Below, piece by piece: positions 54,979 to 64,000 of a stretch of DNA of 64,000 nt; positions within the stretch are counted from its first letter, which is position 1, and each line of letters begins with the position of its first letter. The position numbers and the translations under genes were made by a program. The notes beneath the pieces were generated by a model. It was given only the letters and a program-made list of their open reading frames with translations. It ran no database searches and was not told the DNA's origin. The stretch comes from Aeromonas salmonicida subsp. salmonicida (lineage in GTDB: Bacteria; Pseudomonadota; Gammaproteobacteria; Enterobacterales; Aeromonadaceae): NCBI RefSeq assembly GCF_001643305.1, contig NZ_LSGW01000084.1, positions 58,650-122,649 of the forward strand. The letters are read 5' to 3'.

Positions 54979-55968
54979 ATGAAAGTCGCCGTTTTCAGTA
55001 CCAAGAGCTACGACAAGGAACACTTCAATCAGGCCAACAGCCAGTATGGCTATGAGCTGGAGTTCTTCGACGTACGGCTGGAGGCCAAGACAGCCCGGTT
55101 GGCCCACGGCTTCCCCGTGGTGTGCCTGTTCGTCAATGACGACGCCGACCGGGAAGTGCTGACCGAGCTGGCGGCCAACGGCACCAAGGTCATCGCCCTG
55201 CGCTGTGCCGGTTACAACAATGTGGATCTGGCTGCCGCCAAGGAGCTGGGGTTGAAAGTGGTACGGGTCCCCGCCTACTCCCCCGAAGCCGTTGCCGAAC
55301 ATGCGGTGGGGCTGATGATGACCCTAAACCGCCGCATTCATAAAGCCTATCAGCGCACCCGCGATGCCAACTTCTCGCTGGAGGGGCTGGTCGGCTTCAA
55401 TATGCATGGCCGCACCGCCGGCATTATCGGCACCGGCAAGATCGGCATCGCCACCCTGCGCATCCTCAAGGGCTTTGGCATGCGTCTGCTGGTAAGCGAT
55501 CCCTACCCGAGTCAGGCGGCCATCGACTTGGGTGCCGAGTACGTGGATCTCGACACCCTGTTCCGCCAGTCCGATGTCATCAGCCTGCACTGCCCGCTGT
55601 TCAAGGAGAACTATCACCTGCTGAACAAGGAGGCGTTCGCCAAGATGAAGGATGGCGTTATGATCATCAACACCAGCCGGGGCGGCCTGCTCGACTCCAA
55701 CGCCGCCATAGAGGCACTCAAGACCGCCCGTATCGGTGCCCTGGGGCTGGACGTCTATGAGGAAGAGGAAGACCTCTTCTTCTCCGACAAGTCCAACGAG
55801 GTGATCACCGATGACGTGTTCCGCCGCCTCTCCGCCTGTCACAACGTGCTGTTTACCGGCCATCAGGCCTTCCTGACCCGCGAGGCACTGCACGCCATCG
55901 CCGATACCACCCTCGGCAACCTCAAGGCCATAGAGAGCCTGGGCCATAGCGACAACGAGGTGGAGTAA
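54979..55968 (+). CDS. ldhA: LdhA, fermentative D-lactate dehydrogenase
   Basis: A 329-residue D-2-hydroxyacid dehydrogenase, same length as E. coli LdhA. The NAD motif GIIGTGKIGIATLRILKGFG is at about 146-165; the catalytic Arg is in NTSRGGLLDS, the Glu in DVYEEEEDLF and the His in TGHQAFLT. It reduces pyruvate to D-lactate anaerobically. A TGTAATTTAACTACA partial palindrome lies in the promoter, identity unknown. CGGAGAG precedes the ATG. Confidence 0.96.
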   Translation: MKVAVFSTKSYDKEHFNQANSQYGYELEFFDVRLEAKTARLAHGFPVVCLFVNDDADREVLTELAANGTKVIALRCAGYNNVDLAAAKELGLKVVRVPAYSPEAVAEHAVGLMMTLNRRIHKAYQRTRDANFSLEGLVGFNMHGRTAGIIGTGKIGIATLRILKGFGMRLLVSDPYPSQAAIDLGAEYVDLDTLFRQSDVISLHCPLFKENYHLLNKEAFAKMKDGVMIINTSRGGLLDSNAAIEALKTARIGALGLDVYEEEEDLFFSDKSNEVITDDVFRRLSACHNVLFTGHQAFLTREALHAIADTTLGNLKAIESLGHSDNEVE

Positions 55969-56102
55969 TCCTCTCGCACCCGTAGCCATGAACGACAGAG
56001 GGAGCCCTTCCCTCTGTTTTCCACACAGACATGCTCCCCCTTATGTATTTCCCCCTGCGACCTCAATATCCGGGGTGCCGGGTTGTGAGACCCGACGTCA
56101 TC

Positions 56103-56126
56103 GGGTAGGCTACCTGCCCTTTTTTA
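56103..56126 (+). terminator. Terminator of ldhA, just upstream of yegD
   Basis: GGGTAGG-CTA-CCTGCCC (one G-U pair) followed by TTTTTT. Confidence 0.75.
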
Positions 56127-56145
56127 TTCAGGAGTCTGGCTGCCC

Positions 56146-57507
56146 ATGTTTATCGGATTTGATTACGGTACTTCCAACTGTGCCGTCGCCGTGATGGAAC
56201 AAGGCAGCCCCAGGCTGCTGACTCTGGGCGGTTCCCGCTATCTCCCCTCCACGCTGCACGCCCCCCACAGAGACGCCATCGCCGGCCTGCTGGCCGAAGG
56301 GCTGGCACCGGCCCAGCAGGCCGAATACCTCAAACTGCGCGGCCCTGTGGTTACCCGTGCCCAGGCGGTACGCCGCCAGATGCGGGAAGAGGGGCTGATC
56401 GACGAACTCAGCTTCGGCGCTGCGGCGCTGGAGCGCTATCTGGAGGAGCCGGACGATGGCTATTACATCAAGTCGCCGAAATCCTTCCTCGGCGCCTACG
56501 GCCTCAAGGTTCCCCAGATCGCCCTGTTCGAAGACATCGTCTGCGCCATGATGCTGCACGTACGCCGCGAGGCGGAGCAGCAGCTTGGCACTCAGGTACG
56601 CCGCGCCGTGATAGGTCGACCGGTCAACTTTCAGGGGCTGGCAGGGGAAGAGAGCAACAGGCAGGCCATCGCCATCCTGACCGAGGCGGCCCGTCTAGCC
56701 GGGTTCGAGCAGGTGGAGTTCCTTTATGAACCCGTTGCGGCCGGTTTCGAGTTCGAGGCGCGGCTGGATGAAGACGCCGTCGTGCTGGTGGTGGATATCG
56801 GCGGCGGCACCACAGACTGCTCCATGCTGCGCATGGGCCCGAGCCATCGCGACCAGCTGGATCGCAGCGGCGATCTGCTCGGCCACAGCGGCCAGCGCAT
56901 CGGCGGCAATGACTTCGATATCAGGCTGACAGTGGAAGGCATGATGCCGCTGCTCGGCATGCACGAGACCCTCAAGACCGGTAAACCGCTGCCTCACCCG
57001 CTGTTCTGGGATGCCGCCGCCATCAACGACGTCAGCGCCCAGGGCCGTTTCTACAGCCTGGATACCGCGCGTCAGCTGCAGGATCTGCAGCTCGACAGCC
57101 TGCCGGGCAGCAAACTGGGACGGCTGGCCAATCTGCGCGCTCACAAACTGAGCCACCAGCTGGTATGGCGTGCCGAGCAGGGCAAGATCGCCCTCTCGGA
57201 GCAGGAGCTGAATCGCCAATCCCTGAGTGAACTGGAGAAGGGGCTGGAAGCCGAGCTCAGTCGTGAACAGCTGGCCAGCGCCTCTGCCCTGCTGCTGGAG
57301 AAGATTGGCGAGCTGATGGACGAAGCCATTGCCAATGCAGGAGTGCAGCCGGACCGCATCTTCGTCACCGGCGGCAGCGCCCGTTCGCCGCTGATCGCCG
57401 CCTTTATTCGTCAGAAGTTGCCCACCATTCCGCTTGAGGGTGGCGATGACTTCGGCTCGGTGGCGGCAGGACTCGCTCGTTATGCCGCACGCCTGTTCGC
57501 TGACTGA
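56146..57507 (+). CDS. yegD: YegD, Hsp70-like chaperone homologue
   Basis: A 453-residue Hsp70-class actin-fold protein (E. coli YegD 450). Phosphate-1 motif GFDYGTSNCAVAV at the N-terminus, connect/phosphate-2 VLVVDIGGGTTDCSML, and adenosine motif VFVTGGSARSPLIAA type near the C-terminus. No classical Hsp70 substrate-binding domain follows. Function unknown. CAGGAG precedes the ATG. Confidence 0.94.
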   Translation: MFIGFDYGTSNCAVAVMEQGSPRLLTLGGSRYLPSTLHAPHRDAIAGLLAEGLAPAQQAEYLKLRGPVVTRAQAVRRQMREEGLIDELSFGAAALERYLEEPDDGYYIKSPKSFLGAYGLKVPQIALFEDIVCAMMLHVRREAEQQLGTQVRRAVIGRPVNFQGLAGEESNRQAIAILTEAARLAGFEQVEFLYEPVAAGFEFEARLDEDAVVLVVDIGGGTTDCSMLRMGPSHRDQLDRSGDLLGHSGQRIGGNDFDIRLTVEGMMPLLGMHETLKTGKPLPHPLFWDAAAINDVSAQGRFYSLDTARQLQDLQLDSLPGSKLGRLANLRAHKLSHQLVWRAEQGKIALSEQELNRQSLSELEKGLEAELSREQLASASALLLEKIGELMDEAIANAGVQPDRIFVTGGSARSPLIAAFIRQKLPTIPLEGGDDFGSVAAGLARYAARLFAD

Positions 57508-57535
57508 AACCTGCAGTTTCACCTCACGGAGACAG

Positions 57536-57563
57536 AGGCGATAAGCGCTCTTATCGCCTTTTC
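57536..57563 (+). terminator. Terminator of yegD
   Basis: AGGCGATAAG-CGCT-CTTATCGCCT followed by TTTC. Confidence 0.85.
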
Positions 57564-57719
57564 AGCATCGAACGCATCCCGATCACGGCAAGGTGTTGCC
57601 ATTTAACGACACAGGGCTGACTCACAGGACGACAGAAGCAGTCGGGGTCGGCTCCCCTCGCCCTGCCCCGGGGACGGCGCAGGAGGTATGCTTGTCGCTC
57701 CCACTACCGGAGCCCTTCC

Positions 57720-58139
57720 ATGCCCAGATTCCTGCTACTGCTGCTCGCCCTGCTCCTGCTCAGCGCCTGCAGCAGTACCCCCTCGTTCGTTCAGCAAGAC
57801 TTGCAGCATCATCACTGGGTGCTCGACAAGCTGGATGGCCAGGCCATTGCGGCCTCCCGCGACAATCCACCCGATTTCGAGATAGGTGAACACTTCACCG
57901 TCAACGGTATCGCTGGTTGCAACCGCTACTTCGGCCAGGGCCACCTCGAGGGCGACAGATTCTGGGTTACCAGCCTCGGCAGTACCGAGATGGCCTGTCA
58001 GGCTCCGCTCGACACCATAGAGCAGGCAGTCATCACCACACTGCTCGAAGGCGCCACCCTGAGCGGCACCACCCAGACCTTGATCCTGAAGGGGAAACAG
58101 CACAGTTTGGAATACACCTTGCGTGACTGGGTGCTATAA
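57720..58139 (+). CDS. hslJ: HslJ-like META-domain lipoprotein
   Basis: A 139-residue lipoprotein with lipobox LLSAC (Cys-17). The mature part is a META domain: LQHHHWVLDKLDGQAI, GCNRYFGQG and STEMACQAPLDTIEQ, as in E. coli HslJ. HslJ is linked to heat shock and novobiocin resistance with no known mechanism. GGAG precedes the ATG. Confidence 0.9.
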   Translation: MPRFLLLLLALLLLSACSSTPSFVQQDLQHHHWVLDKLDGQAIAASRDNPPDFEIGEHFTVNGIAGCNRYFGQGHLEGDRFWVTSLGSTEMACQAPLDTIEQAVITTLLEGATLSGTTQTLILKGKQHSLEYTLRDWVL

Positions 58140-58294
58140 GCGCGGTTGTCTGCCGGCGTAAAACTGACTCAATTGCGGTCGGGACTGCACATCAACAGAC
58201 CCTCGTGCTCACGAAACCGGCATCACAAACAGGAACAAGTGTCCCGCCTGTGGCACAATATGAGGCAGTGCTCGCAATGGAGGCTGCCTCAGCC

Positions 58295-59125
58295 ATGTCG
58301 ATGGATCGTCTGTTTGACAAGATCAAACAACTCCCCACTATTCCGCAGCTGCTGCATGAGTTGATGCAGAGTTTCAGCGATGAAAATGCCCGTATCGACC
58401 AGATAGCGGGCAAGATCGCCATGGACCAGGTGATCAGCGTCAAGGTGCTGCGGATGGCCAACTCGGCCGCCCTGCGCCGTGGCAATGATGTCACCTCCAT
58501 CGAGCAGGCGGTTATCCGCCTCGGTTTCAACCGGTTGCGCTCCGTGGTGGTCGCCTCCGGCATCATAGGCACCTTCAAGGCCCCCCCCAGCTTTGACAAG
58601 AACAAGTTCTGGACCGAGACCTTCCAGGTTGCCACCATCGCCAAGACCCTGGCCCAGGAGGCCAAGGTGCTGGATCCCGAGACCGCCTTTACCTGTGCCC
58701 TGATCCACAACATAGGTGAGCTGCTTATCCAGAGCACACTGCCGGAAGAGGCCGAGCTCATCAATATGGCGATCCAGAAGGGGAGCAGCCGGGTAGAGGC
58801 CCAACGGGAGATGCTGGGGTACGACTATGCCCAGCTCGGTGCCGAACTGGCACGGCGCTGGAACCTGTCGGAAGCCTTCGTCGATGCCATCTCCCAGCAG
58901 CTGGATCCCCTCTCCCACGATCCGGTCAGCAAGGAGGCGGTGCTGATCCGGCTCGCCGTCTTCATCTCCTTCGCCTGGAATGCGGGCGTGCCCGCCCAGG
59001 CCATCATTGCCCGTTTCCCCAAGCCGCTTGCCGACCAGCTGGGACTGGATCCCAAATCACTGGCAGGCCAGCTCGAAACGCTTCACGAACAGGGTAATGC
59101 CCTCGCCGACCTTCTGACTCAATAA
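58295..59125 (+). CDS. HDOD-domain signalling protein
   Basis: About 276 residues. The HDOD fold begins RLFDKIKQLPTIPQLLHEL and contains MDQVISVKVLRMANSA, SIEQAVIRLGFNRLRSVV and ALIHNIGELLI. HDOD proteins are HD-domain relatives without full metal site, used in signalling and regulation of motility or development. The start is uncertain: ATG 58295 has GGAGG upstream; an open frame extends to 58205. It ends 6 bp before malZ, so it may be co-transcribed with it. Confidence 0.87.
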   Translation: MSMDRLFDKIKQLPTIPQLLHELMQSFSDENARIDQIAGKIAMDQVISVKVLRMANSAALRRGNDVTSIEQAVIRLGFNRLRSVVVASGIIGTFKAPPSFDKNKFWTETFQVATIAKTLAQEAKVLDPETAFTCALIHNIGELLIQSTLPEEAELINMAIQKGSSRVEAQREMLGYDYAQLGAELARRWNLSEAFVDAISQQLDPLSHDPVSKEAVLIRLAVFISFAWNAGVPAQAIIARFPKPLADQLGLDPKSLAGQLETLHEQGNALADLLTQ

Positions 59126-59131
59126 GCACTC

Positions 59132-60961
59132 ATGACCCATCCATTTCTGTATCATCCCCAGGTGGCGCCCTGGTTCAAAGAGAGCGCCGACAGCTTGCAA
59201 CTCACCCTGTTCAGCGAGCTGGATGCCCCGATCCGGGAGGTGTGGCTGCGCCACGAACCTGACAACGAAGAGTACCTGCTGGCGATGACGCCAGTCTCGA
59301 CCCGGGACAGATTGCAGGTGTGGCAAGTCACATTGCCACTGATCAAAGGGCAGGATATCCATCTCTACTGCTTCAAATGCCTGACCGATGAGGAGCAGTG
59401 GTGGTTGCACGGCGCTGGCGTCAGCTCGGCCATGCCGCCTCGGGAGCAGCACTTTCGTTTCAACAGCCTGCACCAGCCGCCAGCCTGGGTGCAGGATCAG
59501 GTGTTCTACCAGATCTTTCCCGACCGCTTTTGCAACGGCGATCCGGCCCTGAGCGTGAAGCATCATGAATACGAATACAGAGGCAAGGCGGTGATCAGCA
59601 AGGTGTGGGGTGAGCCGGTCAGCCGTCACGAAGAGGGACTCGGCGCCTGTGAGTTTTACGGCGGGGACCTAGCGGGAATAGATGCCAAGCTGCACTATCT
59701 GCAATCTCTCGGGGTCACGGCGCTCTACCTCAACCCCATCTTCGATTCGCCGAGCAACCACAAGTACGATACCCAGGACTACTTCAAGGTCGATGCCCAC
59801 CTCGGCAGCAATGCACAGTTCGCCGAGCTGACCCGCAACCTGCACCAGCGCGGCATGAAGATCATTCTGGATGCAGTGGTCAACCATACCTCGACCCAGC
59901 ACCCCTGGTTTTGCCCGCCACAGGGCGCCAACAGCAACCCGGATTCACCGTGGCGCAGCTTCTACACCTTTGACAACGAAGGGGACTATGTCAGCTGGAA
60001 AGGGATCCGCAGCCTGCCCAAGCTCGACTTCTCCAGCGAGCAGGTACAGGACGCTATCTATCGCGCCGACGACGCCATACTGCGCTACTGGATGCGGGCA
60101 CCCTACCAGATAGACGGCTGGCGCTTTGACGTCATCCACATGCTGGGGGAGCGCGGTACTGCCGAGGGCAATCACGGCCATGTCCGTGCCATTCGCGGCG
60201 CCGTGAAGCAGGAAAACCCGGATGCCTATGTGCTCGGCGAGCACTTCTTCGAGGCGAGCCAGTGGCTGCAGGGGGATCAGGAGGATGGCGCCATGAACTA
60301 CTATGGTTTCGCCCACCCGATCCGCGCCTTCCTGGCCGGGCAGGACATTGCCTATCACCCCATCAAGATCAGCGCCGAGGAGCTGGACAGCTGGCTCAAG
60401 CTGGCACGAGCTCATATCCCGTTCAAGAACCAGCTGGCCCAGTTCAACCTGCTGGACAGCCACGATACCGCCCGCTTTCTCCATCTGCTGGGAGAGGACA
60501 AACAACGGATGCAGCTGGCCGCCACCCTGCTGCTCACCTATATCGGCGTGCCTTCCATCTACTACGGCGACGAAGTCGGCCTCTCCGGTGGCAAGGACCC
60601 GGATTGCCGCCGCTGCTTCCCGTGGGAGACCACGGCCTGGGACCACGTGCTGCACGATCACTACCGCCGGCTGATCCAGATCCGCAAGCAGCGACCTGCT
60701 CTGCGCCGTGGTGACATTCAGACCCTCTATGCAGGCCCGCACAGCTATGTGTTCGCTCGAACCCTGCAAAGCGATCAAGTTGTGGTCGCCTGCAACCGTC
60801 ATCCGACCGAGCCGCGCACCATCAGCCTGCCGTTGTGGCAGACCGCCAGCCCCGCCAGCCGCTTCACCGATGCCTTCAACGGTGACAAGTACGAAGTGGT
60901 ACAGGGACAGGTACAAGTGACCATACCCGCCAACTCGGCCAGAGTGCTGCTCTCCAGCTAA
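59132..60961 (+). CDS. malZ: MalZ, maltodextrin glucosidase (GH13)
   Basis: A 609-residue GH13 enzyme (E. coli MalZ 605). An N-terminal beta domain is followed by the barrel: VFYQIFPDRFCNG, DAVVNHTS, nucleophile in DGWRFDVIHMLGE, acid/base Glu in YVLGEHFFEASQWL and transition-state Asp in LLDSHDTARF. It removes glucose from the reducing end of short maltodextrins in the cytoplasm. Start 6 bp after the HDOD gene; a weak ribosome site. Confidence 0.94.
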   Translation: MTHPFLYHPQVAPWFKESADSLQLTLFSELDAPIREVWLRHEPDNEEYLLAMTPVSTRDRLQVWQVTLPLIKGQDIHLYCFKCLTDEEQWWLHGAGVSSAMPPREQHFRFNSLHQPPAWVQDQVFYQIFPDRFCNGDPALSVKHHEYEYRGKAVISKVWGEPVSRHEEGLGACEFYGGDLAGIDAKLHYLQSLGVTALYLNPIFDSPSNHKYDTQDYFKVDAHLGSNAQFAELTRNLHQRGMKIILDAVVNHTSTQHPWFCPPQGANSNPDSPWRSFYTFDNEGDYVSWKGIRSLPKLDFSSEQVQDAIYRADDAILRYWMRAPYQIDGWRFDVIHMLGERGTAEGNHGHVRAIRGAVKQENPDAYVLGEHFFEASQWLQGDQEDGAMNYYGFAHPIRAFLAGQDIAYHPIKISAEELDSWLKLARAHIPFKNQLAQFNLLDSHDTARFLHLLGEDKQRMQLAATLLLTYIGVPSIYYGDEVGLSGGKDPDCRRCFPWETTAWDHVLHDHYRRLIQIRKQRPALRRGDIQTLYAGPHSYVFARTLQSDQVVVACNRHPTEPRTISLPLWQTASPASRFTDAFNGDKYEVVQGQVQVTIPANSARVLLSS

Positions 60962-60966
60962 GCGTC

Positions 60967-60997
60967 AAAAAAGCGGAACCGGATGTTCCGCTTTTTG
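60967..60997 (+). terminator. Terminator of malZ
   Basis: AAAAAGCGGAAC-CGGAT-GTTCCGCTTTTT. Confidence 0.92.
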
Positions 60998-61134
60998 TTA
61001 AAGCATCAGAGATCGCATAAAGTTGTTTGAGCTGGGTTGGATTTCTCTATGAATCATCTAGTTACTTCACTCATAGTGGAATAAAACTGGCATCATACAA
61101 AACTGCTCCCAGCCCTTTTCGGCTAAACTAGTTC

Positions 61135-61152
61135 CAGGCACATATATTGCTT
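61135..61152 (+). promoter_or_regulatory. Sigma-54 promoter of pseB/flmA
   Basis: AGGCAC-ATATA-TTGCTT has the GG at 61137-61138 and GC at 61149-61150 exactly 10 bases apart, a good -24/-12 match. Transcription would start near 61162, 21 bp before the pseB ATG. RpoN control suits flagellin glycosylation genes in Aeromonas, where polar flagellar genes are RpoN dependent. Confidence 0.8.
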
Positions 61153-61170
61153 GCCTCTTGGCATCACTAG

Positions 61171-63327
<2,157 letters not shown>

Positions 63328-63571
63328 GCACGGCATTCTGGGTGGCACAACGACAAACTAGAGCTGATTTTTGTCAACCAAGAGCAGGGCGCTGTTCCCT
63401 AAATCGCACCGAGCCATCAGTGAAATAAGAGAGAGGCTGGAATGGGCTATAGATTTTCTGTCAAAAAGCTCTCGCCGAACAAAACAGATAAAATATACAT
63501 AAAGCAGGATTTTGGGAGGGATTTGAATTGACGTTTTTTCTTAAGGTCCTGTACATGAGGCTTAACTATGG
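63328..63571. other. AT-rich gap downstream of pseC with a possible short reading frame
   Basis: The composition shifts to AT-rich here, unlike the rest of the window. A 29-codon frame at 63442-63531 (MGYRFSVKKLSPNKT) has GAGAGGCTGGA before it, so it could be translated, but I recognise no family and it may be a gene remnant. Aeromonas flm loci normally continue with neuA-like and neuB-like genes at this place; none is present. No terminator is clear. Confidence 0.45.
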
Positions 63572-64000
63572 TTATTTCCAATAATCCATAAAACCATCCT
63601 TAAAATGAAGATATCTCCACCCCAACGACTTGTTCAGTTTGTCTACTCTTGGCCAAACAGCATCAGCATTTTCTCGGAACAATACCCACATTTTTGAATG
63701 CTCGTTATAAACAGAGCATTTATAACCCCAACTCCTCATCAATAACCCCATGCTTTGATTCGTATGAAAAGCACAGTGTACAGGTAGTAAATACATCCAA
63801 TTCGGATCCTTCGGCACCGTTGCAGGGATAAGAGTATGTATTGCCAAACACCCAGTGTCACTCACATAAGATTCTATTTCCTCTAAAGTATCTCGATTTC
63901 TAACATGTTCAAAAACTGCCGTATTAACCACTAAATAGCTGTGCCGAAAACTAGAACACCGGTGTAAGGCAACTCAGTCCAGTTTGTGCGATCTCATTAG
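63572..64000 (-). pseudogene. Methyltransferase-like C-terminal fragment, low GC, with an in-frame stop
   Basis: The visible region reads HSYLVVNTAVFEHVRNRDTL, resembling post-motif-I segments of class I (Methyltransf_11/23) enzymes, then ends HFKDGFMDYWK. Reading upstream in the same frame a TGA occurs at 63974-63976, but the preceding codons (MRSHKLD) and the following ones (VALHRC) remain open, so a Trp-to-stop change is possible. A GTG at 63931 would give only 119 residues. The 5' end lies beyond the window. Low GC suggests acquisition with a surface-glycan island. Function is a guess. Confidence 0.5.

Noticed and set aside
63940..64000. Insertion-sequence end at the right edge
   Set aside because: The frame break can be explained by one stop codon; no terminal inverted repeat or target duplication is visible inside the window.

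Overview
The window reads as chromosomal DNA of an Aeromonas species. The evidence is about 60% GC, a gal/lac/mgl sugar cluster, nirBDC-cysG, argS-ftsN-hslVU, a Pseudomonas-like spu polyamine locus and a flagellin-glycosylation (flm/pse) locus. Five or more genes are broken by small recent-looking lesions: a nonsense codon, single-base, 5-bp and 7-bp frameshifts, and an internal deletion. That pattern would suit A. salmonicida, but the species is an inference.

Layout. 1-1.4 kb: the end of a ParA-type ATPase gene, a small partner gene and a CsrB-family sRNA. 1.4-16 kb: a galactose/lactose block with a chemoreceptor, mglBAC (mglC has an internal amber codon), lacZ (frameshifted), a GalR/GalS repressor and galETKM. 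Three matching gal operators tie these into one regulon. 16-20 kb: an aldo-keto reductase, uppP, an ECF sigma/ChrR anti-sigma pair and a LON-domain gene; the last two units carry similar candidate ECF promoters. 20-25 kb: argS, ftsN, hslV, hslU. 25-28 kb: an MFS exporter divergent from a LysR regulator. 28-33 kb: nirB, a decayed nirD copy, nirD, nirC and cysG behind a classical FNR/NarL-NarP promoter.

33-43 kb: mgtE, a chemoreceptor with an internal deletion, rraA, the iron-responsive sRNA RyhB with its Fur box, yhhQ under a preQ1-I riboswitch, selO, a cytochrome c, recQ, a thioesterase and an AbiTii-like orphan. 43-53 kb: tRNA-Pro(CGG), a MOSC protein, then a polyamine uptake/catabolism operon in the order spuB-C-D-E-F-G-H on the minus strand; the spuC start is shifted by a 5-bp repeat. 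53-61 kb: a DksA-like regulator, a solute-binding-like protein, creA, ldhA, yegD, hslJ, an HDOD protein and malZ. 61-64 kb: pseB (flmA) behind a sigma-54 promoter, pseC (flmB) broken by a 7-bp tandem duplication, then AT-rich DNA with a methyltransferase-like fragment running off the end.

I found no CRISPR array, prophage or complete insertion sequence. The most distinctive content is regulatory RNA (CsrB, RyhB, preQ1 riboswitch), the linked gal regulon, the ECF promoter pair, an unusual ArgS HIGH motif, and the set of small inactivating lesions in transport, chemotaxis and surface-glycan genes.
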